Shown here: positions 1 through 11,434 of the stretch, in pieces
How positions within the stretch are numbered: position 1 is the stretch's first letter
How the letters are laid out: each line of letters opens with the position of its first letter
Program-made: the position numbers and the translations under genes
NCBI GenBank assembly: GCA_029204225.1
Contig: CM055114.1
Span: 11,843,634-11,907,633 of the forward strand
Direction of reading: 5' to 3'
Source: Diphasiastrum complanatum
Lineage: Eukaryota > Streptophyta > Lycopodiopsida > Lycopodiales > Lycopodiaceae
DNA length: 64,000 nt
Notes under the pieces: generated by a model
Database searches by the model: none
What the model was told of the DNA's origin: nothing
What the model saw: the letters and a program-made list of their open reading frames with translations, nothing else

Positions 1-691
1 AGCATTAGCACATTTTTCTTCACATGTGTGGATTCAAGTACTACAAGAAAATTAGCATTCTACACTTTAGAACTCAAGATATCATGAGAAATATGAAAGA
101 GATGGACATAGAATCAAAAGAGAAAAGTTCTCCATACAAAATGAGAACATCAAGATCTGTTCTCCACAAAGATATGGCTATTTATAGTAGCCATGATGCC
201 ACTTGTCCACTTGCCCTAAAATAACAACGTCTAGGTACACCAAAACTAGATGCAATGTATCTATATCAACCAATGAGAGTAGGTCTAAATCTGACCTTAT
301 CAACTTCACTACTTGCCAAAAATATTAAAAACACTATTTTAAGGCCTTATTGACATAAACAAATATATCTCTAAGTTGAAATTCAATGTTGGCCTCAAAA
401 TTTTCAATTTGGATCAACTTAACTAGTTGAAATTTTCACAATCAAGTGAGTCTAGGTCACCCGAAATGATATTAGGGTCTCTCGCACTAGAACGACTCTC
501 TTGTTGAAAGTTGGCCATTATACCACAATCATATGTACGTCGCTTGTTGTCAACTCTCTCAACACGGTAATGGTGTCCATATGTCCACATGGCAGTGTAT
601 GATGTATACTAAAACACAAAAAAAAAAAAAAAAAACAAATGTGTGTAATTAGAAATACTATTCATATATTGAGTAGTACAAAAACAAAACT
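1..691. other. Non-genic AT-rich DNA at window start
   Basis: No gene can be supported here. A short stretch at 44-78 resembles 59952-59985 (both run CAAGAAAAT, then CATTCTACAC, then TTAGAACT), so it may be a remnant of a copia-type LTR. A poly(A) run lies near 617-636. The stretch lies beyond the 3' end of the minus-strand transposase gene and may hold one end of that element, but no clear terminal inverted repeat was found. Confidence 0.4.
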
Positions 692-3600
692 TTACATAAA
701 CAATATTACACTAACTTTCCATCCACATCCGCGAACACATTCCCATTCTAATTCAGTCACTTCTTCTCCATTTTCGAATGCTTTTAGCATCGTATCAAAA
801 ACCCATTCATGAGAGCATTTTGAAGGTAAAGGCTCCAAAGGTTCGTCATTCTCCAACGCCCTCCTTCTTCTTCGATTAATGTTTCTTCTTCGTTTCAATG
901 TTATGTTTCTTTCCTTTTTGGCTTCTTCATACCTTGAAATCCTCTTTTTCATCTGTCCACAATTATATAATATGAATGTGTCATTTTTTTCTTTTAATTG
1001 AGGTGAAAGTCTTTTTTGCACACCATTTCCTTGTGGTACTTCACCCTTAAAACGTTCATCTTCTTCTTCACACCACATGTTTAAACTTGCAGGATGCAAT
1101 TGTGAGATTATTTCGGTGATATAAAACAAAGAATCATGTACAAGCCAACTTTCTGCAATGCTACCTTTTGGCCTTGCCTTTTGTCTCACAAAGCCCTTCA
1201 AAACTTTCATAAAGCGCTCAAGGTAGAACATCCATCTCGTGTGCACAGGTCCTGCAATTGATACTTCTTCGACCAAATGCACTAGAAGATGAACTTGTAT
1301 ATCCAAAAAAGAAGTTGGAAAATCTCTTTCCAACAAACATACCATTTCAATCATTTGGATTTTCATGGAATCCAATTCACTATTTTTTATTTCTTTTGAG
1401 AAAATTCACTTGCAAGATTGATAGTACATTAGGTTGTTTAACACATAAAAAAATTAAAATATCACATATTTATACAAGTGCTTAAAATAATATACAAACC
1501 TAATCATCGATGACAAATTGTAAAGCGTATTTTGTATGTCATCGTTGAAGAGACCTCAAATAGAAAGTGGAAGTATGAATTGCAATATCTTATGCCAATC
1601 ATGTGATTTCAATCCACTTAATTTGCCATCTTTGGTAAATGACTTGCATAAAGAATGTGCATAGCCTGTTGGAGTTCTCATTTGTTTTATGACATGTTTA
1701 ACATATGAGAGTTTCTCTTTTGTAAGAATCCACGGCACGCTAGGTAGAATCTCATCTCCACCTTCGGTGTATTGAATCCAATAGGGTCTTTTCACATCGG
1801 CCGCTTGTAGATCTTTACGAGCTGCGGAGTTGTCTTTTATGCCAATGATGTAGTTCCATAAGGATTCACCGACGTTTTTGAATATGTGCATAGAATCCAA
1901 TAGATGGTTTATCAATAAATTCCTCCAATAGGGTAATTTATGAAAAATAGACAACTGTTTCATACCATCAATGGATTCATTCCATGAAAAATTAACATCG
2001 TGATGTTTAAGCCACATTCACCATGCCATTCCACTACTCTCGCATGGGGGTGGTGGTGTAGTTAGAGGATTATCTCCTCGCCCTCCAAAAAATCGCCTAT
2101 TCAACCTTCGAAAAGGATGATCAAGCAACAAGTATTTGCGATGATTTTCGTACACCACTTTTTTTAACATATTTGTGCTATGTCGACCCTCCAAAAGTGG
2201 TACACAAATATAACATGCGTTGTAACCCGATGTGGTTAAATCTGCATAGTTCATAAACCAAATTAAACATAAGCTTAGTTAAATATACTCAAACATTAAA
2301 CCCTAAAACGGATTAGATTCATTATATAGATACCTGAACATTTGCTTAAACCGGGGTAGTCATGCATCGTCCACATTAAAATTCCACGAACAACAAAGTT
2401 TTGTTGTTGTAAAGGACTTGAGATGTCGTAAGCGTGAATACTATTCCAAAGAATGCACAATTCATCGATCAAAGGTGCAAGATACACATCCATGTTCTTG
2501 GCCTTGTACTTTCCTGGAATCAATAAAGCCAATAACAAGTGTCCTGTTTTAATACTCAACCATGAAGGTATGTTGTAATTAACAAGCACAACTGGCCATG
2601 TGGACCAAGTTGACGCTTGAACGCTAAAAGGATTTATGCCATCCATAGGAAGGCCAAATCTCAAATTACGAGGTTCGTTTTTAAACTCAGGCCATTGGTC
2701 TTCAATATGTTTCCATGCAGGTGAATCACTTGGTACTCGCATCACATCATCCGTAGATCGATTTTTGACATGCCAATCCATTAGTTGTGCCAAAGATTTA
2801 CATCGAAATAAACGGTGCAATCGTGGGATAATTGGAAAATGTCGTAACACTTTTCGTGGCACTTTATCCCCTTGTACGTCATCTCGAAAACGTGAAGCGT
2901 TACACACTAGACATTGAAGCTTTTCTGAATGCTCAGCTCTATATAGAACATGGTCTTCTGGACATGCATGTATTGTGTCGTAATCCATTCCAAGCACGGT
3001 CATCATCTTTCGTGCTTATTTTCATGTTTTAGGTATCACATTTTCTTTCGGAAGTATTCGATGCAACAACCTAAAAAAAGAGCAATGTGAGTTATTAGAA
3101 AAGAAAAAAAATCAACTTAATGTAAATATGCTATAAAGTATAATAGTTGTGTTATGCGTTAAGTACCCGAATAAAGATGTCACGCTACGATCACTCCATT
3201 TGTATGTTGCTTGAAGGTTTAGAATAAGAATTGACGTAGCTAGTCTCGAAATGGATGCTCCAGGATATAGAGGAGTGTCTGCCTCCTTGCACAATAGAAT
3301 CTCGTCTTCATCCATCTCAAATTGTTCGTGATCTCCATTTTCATTAGAAGATGCATGCATATTATCATTCTCATTTGTTTCAAAGTAAGATTCAAACATG
3401 TTGTGCATTGCTTCATCGTGTTGCACCTCATCATCATAATCATTAGAATCAAGTTGATTATTCTCTTTTCCAGTTGTGTTTGCCTCTTCAATTTGTTTCA
3501 TTCTTTGTTTTCTCATGTTTATCAAAACTTGACGTTGACTGTAACTAAACACAGATGGATCAACTCCGTGAAATGGCATTCGATGTATTGGCTACACACA

Positions 3601-3785
3601 TGAAACAAATTTCATAAGTGATAAAAAACAATCATATAAAATTAACAAACCTCAACGTCTTTCAAATTCGATGGTTGACCTTCTTCTTTTCGTCCAAACT
3701 TCCACAAATGATTTTCAACAATGCGTCTTTCACGCATCTTTTGTCCATCACACTTGAGGCATGTGCACCATATTTTATTTTGAAA
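692..3785 (-). pseudogene. CACTA (En/Spm) transposase, Transposase_21 + DUF4218, broken by stops
   Basis: This encodes the large cut-and-paste transposase of a CACTA element. Read on the minus strand it forms about five exons: 3785-3651, 3591-3167, 3070-2334, 2241-1500 and 1379-692. All junctions are GT/AG and the phases agree. The first exon has the transposon-associated motif (CTCLKCDGQKM). The second has the family hallmark CKEADTPLYPG followed by KWSDRSVTSLFG. The third has GDKVPRKVLRHFPIIPRL and GLPMDGINPFS, and the fourth has LPYWRNLLINHLLDSMHIFKN. The last is a DUF4218 domain (GPVHTRWMFYLERFMKVLKG). The frame is interrupted by stop codons at 3024-3022, 3018-3016, 2020-2018 and 1558-1556, so this copy cannot encode a full protein. 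The 1558 stop lies where related proteins have Arg (SI-R-GLF), consistent with CGA to TGA. The far 3' boundary is uncertain. Confidence 0.86.
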
Positions 3786-4266
3786 ATAATTTTTCTACGA
3801 GAAACAAAAATCAAGTACATGTTACTTTAGCACAATATTTTAACTTATAATAACAAGTTTTTATGAACAAGAACACATGCATGTTTATTACTTATCCTGT
3901 TAACTTGAGTATTGTCTTCATCGCTAGACTGATCTGAATGTAATTCATCTCGTTGCGATAAACTACATATATGCACAAATACAAAACACAAATAACATAA
4001 ACTTATTATATGATTCTAATGTTTTAATTTTTAGATATACCTATTCTTATACATTGTCGCTTACATGATTCTTATGCCAATCTTGGTGCAGGTTCGAGCT
4101 CTACACGCATATCTCTCTCCTTTTGTTTACACAGGTATGAAAGTCCCACTCCAATATGCATTAAAGTTCTGTAATCGATTTTCTTTTCTACTTCATTTCA
4201 ATATATTAGGATTTATTGTAATGTATTGAATCATTAACTCCCGAACAAAGAACACAACTGCAAAAA
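3786..4266. promoter_or_regulatory. Divergent intergenic region of the CACTA element
   Basis: A gap of about 480 bp separates the minus-strand transposase from the plus-strand Transposase_24-like gene. It should hold both promoters and the 5' leaders. The stretch 3786-3990 could hold an upstream leader exon of the transposase. No individual TATA box or start site can be assigned with confidence. Confidence 0.35.
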
Positions 4267-5093
4267 ATGCTTAGCCAAAATGAGGGTGGTCCCTCACAAG
4301 AGGCCGCCCCCACCCCCACCGAAGAGTCATCCACAAATCCTTATTATGACGTGTATCCTCAAGGCAATATAATTACCAATAGAAAAGAAAGGGTGGTTTT
4401 GGACCGACTCTATTCTTTATGCCAACGTCATTTTGGCGACAGATTATTTAGTAAATGGTCCGAACAACCTGTCGCCGATAAACGATAGGTTATTGGTATC
4501 CTTCGTGACGAATTCCAACAAGAAGAGGAATTCGACGAGAAGGAAATTCATAAGCATATGAGCTTATGGATTAGGCACCGTCGTGATATGGCACGACGAG
4601 CTTATAGGGACGGGCAATCCAAGCCTTCCTGGTGTTCAAGAAATGATTGGAACCGTGTAAAAGCAGATGAACAAACACCAGATAAATACAAGATTCAGAA
4701 AGATGTTGCGGTCGCTAGGATGCATGGGATAGGCAATCCTAGGTTGGGCTCGAGCAATTTTTTAATATGCATTATGACTAGCTGCTTCAACGTGTCCTAA
4801 ATTACTTTCAACTTCAATTGAATGCATGGATAGTTGGTGGACTATGGACGTCTACCAACTAAGGAGGAGTACGAATCTGCCTTCGGGGAATCGTACGACG
4901 CATTAGTCGACAAACTAAAGAGCGAGGGTCATCCTCCAAATGTAAGTACTAATTTTTGTATCTATACTAATGTGGTTTGTATTTTGACGTCAATTTTATT
5001 TAATTTTATACAATCAAGCATTAATTATTAATGTAGTTTGTTTGCTTGTGTTCATGCAGACTGGACGTCATGACGACGACGACGACGAGTAGA
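4267..5093 (+). pseudogene. Transposase_24-like (plant CACTA accessory protein), interrupted
   Basis: This resembles the second gene of many plant CACTA elements (Transposase_24/PF03004-type proteins). The frame opens at 4267 (MLSQNEGGPSQEA), followed by RKERVVLDRLYSLCQRHFGD. A TAG at 4486-4488 interrupts it, after which the same frame continues as a conserved stretch (ILRDEFQQEEEFDEKEIHKH, RRDMARRAYRDG, SKPSWCSRNDWNRV). A later segment at 4834-4942 carries RLPTKEEYESAFGESYDALV, typical of the C-terminal part. It ends at a good donor (GTAAGT at 4943). A last exon after the acceptor near 5059 would give a poly-Asp tail and stop at 5093. The middle junctions between 4760 and 4850 are uncertain. 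The gene is transcribed away from the transposase, and the premature TAG makes this copy non-functional. Confidence 0.72.
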
Positions 5094-5660
5094 TTAGGTC
5101 TATAAGTTTTAGTTGATGTTAGATCTAGAAAGACTCGTGCGACATTAAAGCACCAATTTTGTAATACATTGATTTATATTATAAAAAATATCATTATTGC
5201 AAATGATCGTGCTATATTGCCATTGCTTTTATATGTGCAATGTTTTGTTTTTTCAAAAATTGCAATGTCAAATTTAGGGATGTGGATTGACGTAATAATC
5301 AACTAAGAAATGTCGGATTTCAAAACAACAATCAATATTATATCTAAAAATCTAAATAAAATTTATGATGTGCACAAAGCATATTAAACATGAAGTAATG
5401 CAATAAAATATTGCCATGAAGTAATGCATGAAGTATTGTCATTCATAATGAACATGAAGTAATGCAATAAAATATAAAATGAAAAGTAGTTTAAGAATGA
5501 AAAGTACCTCATGCTTAGTTTGTTGTTTGATCCAGATGTTGAATGCAACTCAAAAATATTGTTTTAAAAACAATTCAAGAACATCGCTTCTCCAAGAACT
5601 CAACTCCAAGAACAACCTGAGAAAAATGCGTGCGCTATTTTTTACGCATTTTTAATTTTT
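5094..5660. other. AT-rich 3' region of the CACTA gene, no gene seen
   Basis: This is AT-rich DNA with short degenerate repeats around GAAGTAATGCA (about 5392-5470). It is probably the 3' untranslated/subterminal zone of the upstream element gene. No open frame with recognisable coding content was found. Confidence 0.4.
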
Positions 5661-5669
5661 TTTTTTACC

Positions 5670-6125
5670 TAATTTTGGACGTCGGAATCCGACGTCCTAA
5701 CGCATCGGATAGACGTCGGATATATACGTCAGATTCCGACAACTTTATGGGACATCGGATTCCGACGTCCAAGGATACGTCGGATAGGCGTCGGATGAGC
5801 GTCGGACATCCGTCGGTAAAATTTTGGGATCATTTTGTGTTTACAGATGTCGGAATCCAACTGAATTTTAGCATGTCGCAATCCGACAACCACGCCAGAC
5901 AGTTCGACGTCCAAAGACGTCGCAATCCGACGTCCATGTAGGACGTCGCATTTCGACGTCCACGTCAGACATCACAATGCGACGTCCAGGTCAGCACTTG
6001 TGGCCATCACCGAAATTTGGTTCTATGGTGTCCGGCACGTCGTGCTTGTCAGACTGCGACGTATTTTAAAGTCGTCCGATTCTGACGACCATATAGCAAC
6101 GTGTTTTTCTGACGTCCGCAACGAA
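5670..6125. repeat. Dense palindromic GACGTCGG-type subterminal repeat cluster
   Basis: About 450 bp contain many copies, on both strands, of a palindromic unit of the form GACGTCGGAATCCGACGTC. Variants include GTCGCAATCCGACGTCC and GTCGCATTTCGACGTCC. The block is far richer in CpG than its AT-rich surroundings. CACTA elements carry arrays of short repeats in both orientations near their ends, which the element's own DNA-binding protein recognises. The position just beyond the plus-strand element gene fits that role. A matching block on the other side was not seen, and no CACTA/TAGTG terminus could be placed, so the element's right edge is undefined. Confidence 0.7.
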
Positions 6126-6129
6126 TTAA

Positions 6130-9100
6130 AAAAAAATTAAACCCGTGATTCACATCGCAAATCGCGGCGGGTGTTGTTGTGTGATGAAAAAACTATGTAC
6201 AAGTTTGGTGATGGTTCTAAAGGTTTTAACCCATCCATTGTTGGAGATCTTAATGAAAATGAGGGTTGGTTACTTTAAGATGGCAATGCAAATCAAGTGC
6301 AGGAGCTTGTTGAAGACTTGCAAATTCCTAGAAACTCACAAGGTTTAGAATTGAACAATCAAGATTTACATATGTAGGATATTCTCATATAGCAAACTTT
6401 TGAGAAAATGGAAGATATACTTTATAGTCCATAGTTGTAGTTCCATACCCAACCATGATTCCTTGTATAGATGAAAGATCCTCTTTAGCTCTAATTTATA
6501 AAGAAATGGGAGCAAAACATTTTGAACCAAATACTCTTAGGTCCTTGACACGTGAGTTTGACACCAAAGAGCATTCAGATGGAGTTTTTTCTTCAATAGC
6601 ATTATTTACAATCCTGTAGACACAGTAATTTGTTGAAATACTTCACATCAATGGACTTAACAATAGTATCACGATGCATTGATGATCTCAAAATTATATG
6701 AAACAACTCATAATCAAAATCCATAATGCCCATAGAAAAAGGTAATATGTCAGTCTCTCCCTAGTCATGAATGCGAAAAAGTCAACCACAGAAGAAAAAA
6801 CCGAGAAAGAAAAATTTCGGGTAAAAACGGGACCAAGAAATATGGATTCAGTGTCAAGGAGTCACAGAAACCCTAACGGCAAAGTTTGGGCAATTTACGG
6901 GCAATTAACGAAATATGCGGGCCAAGTAGTTACCCAACAGACCAACAACTTAGACAAATGAGCAGTAGGCACACGATCCTTAAAAAATTGAAGAAAGGCC
7001 AAAAACACAGGTACCCAAAGAAAAATGAAGGCCGCCTACTAAAAATAGGGGTTGAAAAAGGGCCTCACCCAAAATTTGGATAATAAATGCCAAAACACCT
7101 TGGAGGCTATAAAAATTGGGAGGTACACCCACTAGCCATTGACATTTTGGGCTTCTAGGGTGTACAAAAGGGGAAACTTGAATGGTCTCCCTAGCCTTTG
7201 ACAAAAATGGCATCTTGGCTAGTTTTGGAAGAGAGCCTTGAATGCATCACTCCCCCACTCTCTTATGGAGGCCTCTAGGTGTACTATCAAATGGGTTGGG
7301 GACAAATGGCAAAGAGGACTTGAAGGGCATGAAGAATGGCAAGATGGCATTGTGAAGGGGATGCATTGGATTTTCCTATAAGAAGGAGCCAACTCCTTGT
7401 ATTTCACATGTTAGTATTTGTATGTTAGTATTTTTAGGAGTTGCTTGCTTGTTTGAGTGTGCTTTGAAGTTAATTCCATTTTGAGTGCTTCAAATTACTT
7501 GGAGAGGATGTTTACTTGCTTTTGTTGAGAGGATTGATGGGTGAGAGTGATTTCATGGTGAGGGTTGGTTGGTTGGTTGTAGTCCATTGTCATACTAGTA
7601 GGCTTATATCTTGAATGAGTGGGATGGTTTGCTTGAGGGCTTGGTGTGGGTGATGGGTTGCTGATTTTTTTAGTCATTGTATCTTTTTGGCCTGTTTTTT
7701 TTTATAGACTTTTGGTTCAGTTTTCTCTCAACTAAACCGTTAACATTTCAATCTCAGTGTTCATATTCTAGAAACTTTAATTTTATTCATTTTTTCTTTT
7801 TACACCAATTCGATCGGACACGTGTAAAGTGGAGAAAACTGCATCAACTTTTTTGGCTCTGATTTTTGTTACAAGGTTCATGACTAGAGTTTCCACGCAA
7901 CGGCTACCTAATGGCACATTGAGGTAAGACTCACACTTTTCACAATCAGTTTATCTTCATGATGCCATTTTTTTGTACGCTGTCTTCTTTCAGTTGGAAT
8001 AGAGTGTGGTATGTAGCCATAGACAGTTTTGGTTTCTGAAGTATTTTCGTTGATTTTGAGTTTTAAGAATTGATCGTACTTTCTTAAAAAGATAAAACCA
8101 TCATTGTTGGGTGTGTATTATGTTTGAGTCCATCATTCCTAGGGTGATTGAATCGTACATTTGCATTTTCTTAACCGAAATTAGTTTTGATATCAATATT
8201 GAGGCATTTGGCACGATCAAGAGTACGAAAATTGGGTTGAGATTATAGCTAGGCTATGGGTATATATGAGTGATTTACCTATTTGTTGTTGTTTTCAATG
8301 TATGAAACTGAAAAAAATTTGGGCCATGTGTTGTTAACGTCGCATTGGAGTACATGTGTTAGGGGGGAGTTAGAAAAGGATTTTTTCACAATTTGATGTT
8401 TTACTAAGTCGTCTGGCATATTTTTCAGTTAGTAAAATGACTATACAAAATCATCAAGTTGTGAAACGTTTTTTCGAGTTTTGTCAATTATGAAACGTAT
8501 CAACTGAACCCGACCTCTGTGAAACACCAAAGTGGGCCCTCCACCATCCGCGGTTGAAATACACCGCCTTGGTTAAGCGTCACACTAGTCACACCCGCCA
8601 TCGGTACTGTCTAGCGAAATACCTAGACCTGACGGTCGGAGAAAATACCACCGCTTATCAAACAAAGCGGTGTGTATAACTTGCACCCCACGAGCACATC
8701 ATAGGCAATAAATTGGTTTCAAGCCCATGTAAGATTTTTACTAACTGTAAGCCGAATTCAGTGGGGAAACAGACATTAGCAAGATCCTAATGCGAATTAG
8801 TGATCAGAAGTTTTACAGAACCGTAACCCTAGAAAGCTAGTGAATCATTGTACCAAAATTGACAGCACCCCTCCTTGCAACCGTATCTCTGAGAGCCTGG
8901 AAAACCCTCATCGGTTGGGGAGCACGGGGCAATAGAGAAGGCCATCAGGGTTGAAAGTGGCAAATCCTCCTCCAAAAAAATTCGAAACAACCAAAGCACT
9001 TATTGAACATAAAAAAATAAGCAAGAGCATGAGTTAGGCACGACTGAAAAAGCCTTAACAAAAGAACAAAAATCCTTGACGTACATGTGCTTTCCCACTT

Positions 9101-9520
9101 CAACAGCTATGATATAACCTCCTCAACTAGTACAAATAAGATTTACCAAGTGCCCTTTTAAATGATAAGTGAGAGCTTTTACCAAGTGCCCTCTTCAATA
9201 TTTCCAGTTGTTTTCAAAAATATTTGACTCAACCCGCAATGTGTAGCAAAGTATGCCATAGGTAACTCACACCAGTACAAAATCCAAAGTTGAGACAAAT
9301 TGGAACAAAATTGTGCTATCTCGAGAATGGATGTTTTTCACAATCCTTGTCGAGATCTTACAAATTTGTTGCCAAAAAAAATCAAGCAACAAGTCTACGA
9401 AACTGAGCAGATGGTGGAGACAATTTATGATCACCAAGACATCTAGAGTTCTGGAGTTCGTAGTACAACATATTGTATTGCCAACCTCAATAGACAAGGG
9501 GCCTCTTTCCCCATCTTCAA
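6130..9520. other. Intergenic, probably old repeat DNA; no supportable gene
   Basis: Only short open frames occur and none resembles a known protein. AT-rich segments near 6360-6760 and G/A-rich segments near 7000-7400 (with a TATAAAA-like string near 7109) could be decayed retroelement or LTR material, but I cannot assign them. A CG-richer patch lies near 8510-8700. There is no RNA gene that I recognise. Confidence 0.35.
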
Positions 9521-10150
9521 CCCTCATATCTTATTGACATGTCTGGTTTGGCCACGACTCACTTTCGCTCCTGACACACATCCCATGTGTCACCATGCTC
9601 GCCTTGCTGCTACCCGCCAACCTTGCCCGCCCTGCCTGCATAATACATGGCCTCCTCCCTGATTTCTCGCCATGTGGCATACCTTAGTTTATCCCATAAT
9701 CACTTGGGAGATAGACATCTGCTTGGATATATAATGAAACTGCCTATTATTTTACATGCATGTGTGAGCGTGAAGGGTCGGCGCTCTGGTCCCGGCGCCC
9801 CCACGCTGCCGACGCCACATGGCTCCCCAACGCCATGCTCTTGGCCCCCCACTGCTGGACACGTTACGCTCCTGGCACCACGCCTGGCACTCCGCGTCTG
9901 GTGCCTGGCCCTAGTTTTGGTGCCCTGCTCCCAGCACCATGCTGGTACCGTGCCCCCCGGTCCTGGCGCCCAGCTCCCTTGGTCCCGACGTGGCATTCCC
10001 TAGGGTTCGGGCGCACCTCTGCATGCGATAGCCCCACGGATAGGATTTCTTATCCCCTATCCGAACTCCACATGTCAGTCTTACATTGGCACTGGGCCAA
10101 AGTTGTCCCCTAGTTGTCCATGTGTCAATAAGGCTCACTGATCTTCACCC
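9521..10150. other. GC-rich block without recognisable coding content
   Basis: Roughly 600 bp are markedly richer in C and G than the flanks, with repeated GGCGCC-, TGGCAC- and CCCGGC-type strings. Overlapping open frames exist on both strands here (for example 9647-10003 + and 9700-9996 -). Their Pro/Arg/Gly-rich products match no family I know and look like the by-product of base composition. It is probably a captured or satellite-like segment in a decayed element. Confidence 0.4.
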
Positions 10151-10182
10151 GACGCTCTAGGTCTAACAACAAAAAAAAAATG

Positions 10183-10228
10183 TGCTCATGCCCTTGTTGA
10201 TCGCCGGCGATCAGTAAGGGCACGAGCA
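10183..10228. repeat. Near-perfect 46-nt palindrome
   Basis: Two arms meet at GATCGCC/GGCGATC with no loop. The left arm begins TGCTCATGCCC and the right arm ends GGGCACGAGCA, differing by very few bases over the full 46 nt. Related hairpins occur at 10719-10744 and 19600-19643, so this is a dispersed family rather than chance. A fourth weaker copy lies near 10281-10301. Confidence 0.75.
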
Positions 10229-10718
10229 AAAAAAATTTGCTCATGCCGAAGCCTCGCCTTCGCTTGTGGGCACGAGCAATGCCTTCTTGATTGTTGGCGA
10301 TCAACAAATCATATGAGCGATGATTGATAATCGAGCAGCTCAGAGGACAAAATCACAGAGCATTGGAAGACATTGAAAACAAGGTCCAAACAGTACAACA
10401 ATGTATCAAAAAAAAATGAAATTTTCAATTTCGAACACTGTTATCATTATCAAGCTCTTCTCTTGAAAAATACCTACGGTTTTTTTTCAAAAGGTTAGCT
10501 TTCTTATGGTTCTAGATATTGAAAGATATCCTTCAAACCTGTCACATGAAATCAACAATCTGAAATCTTGATTAGTATACATGGGCTTTGCCGCATCTGT
10601 GTGGGGCACTATTTGGCTGATGTGTGAGGCATGAGGTTTGTACGTTTTTACGATCCGACTGATGTGTTGAGACGTTATTGTTGTGATCATCCAAAGCGAA
10701 CGATTAGCAAGCCTTGGG

Positions 10719-10744
10719 CTTGCTGATTGCCACCAATCAGCAAG
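10719..10744. repeat. Short inverted repeat of the GCTGAT hairpin family
   Basis: Perfect 11-nt arms (CTTGCTGATTG and CAATCAGCAAG) flank a 4-nt loop. The arm sequence and surrounding 'cttggg' strings relate it to the palindromes at 10183-10228 and 19600-19643. Confidence 0.6.
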
Positions 10745-10896
10745 ACTTGGGCTCGTTGGAACATTACTTGGGTCTTTACTTGTTCCGCTGTCAAGAGATG
10801 AACACGGTCTATCCAGTCCAGCTACAGATCCATAGAGTGGTGCATACTAAAGATCTGTTGAGAACTCTGGTTCTTCCTTTGTATTTGGGGATTGAA

Positions 10897-11434
10897 TGTC
10901 ATGTGCCAAATCCAAAACTAATAGCAATAACAATGAAGTAAAGCTAATAGAAAGAAAATAACAAGACAATCATGATAGCATATCAATAGAAAACTAGAAA
11001 CATGGAGATCTTAATGGAATCACATTAGCAATGAAAGGAAGTGTACAATCAATGGAAATGGAGCATTGATCATGTGGATAGGGCACATGAGACCTAGCAA
11101 TGGAGATCCCTATAATGGCTCACATTCACAAGGAAGCTAGAAGCTCTCACTTGCAAATGAACCAAAAGATTCAAAAGTTGATGTCTCTTGCCTAGTTATA
11201 GACAATGCTCTTACTTAATTTAACTTAACTACCTTGAGGGATAGTTATCCCTTGTTAAGTATTATTTGAACTACATTGAGCCCTTATTGGCCTATTATCC
11301 TTATTACTTACTTTGACGGGCCTAAAGAGAGAACCACCTTGTTCTTAAGGCTAATAGCTCCTTTTGGGCCTACAAAGCTTACAATGGATATTCTGATGCA
11401 TTGATAAGCACTAATGTACTAGTAGTACATGGCA
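10897..11434 (-). repeat. 3' LTR of the LARD-like element
   Basis: About 538 bp, starting TGTCATGTGCC and ending GTACATGGCA on the plus strand. It matches 18676-19212 along its whole length with scattered substitutions, such as ...CATGGCA here versus ...CATGACA in the other copy. The two ends are short inverted repeats (TGTCATG/CATGACA). The element's purine tract lies immediately to the right, at 11435-11444. Confidence 0.9.

Noticed and set aside
39-50. Possible CACTA terminus (TACTACAAGAAA)
   Set aside because: It resembles the common CACTACAAGAAA end, but the first base differs. No matching inverted end or 3-bp duplication was found beyond the palindrome array.
9647-10138. Overlapping Pro/Arg/Gly-rich frames on both strands
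   Set aside because: High GC lowers stop frequency. Frames on both strands are equally long and none resembles a protein family.
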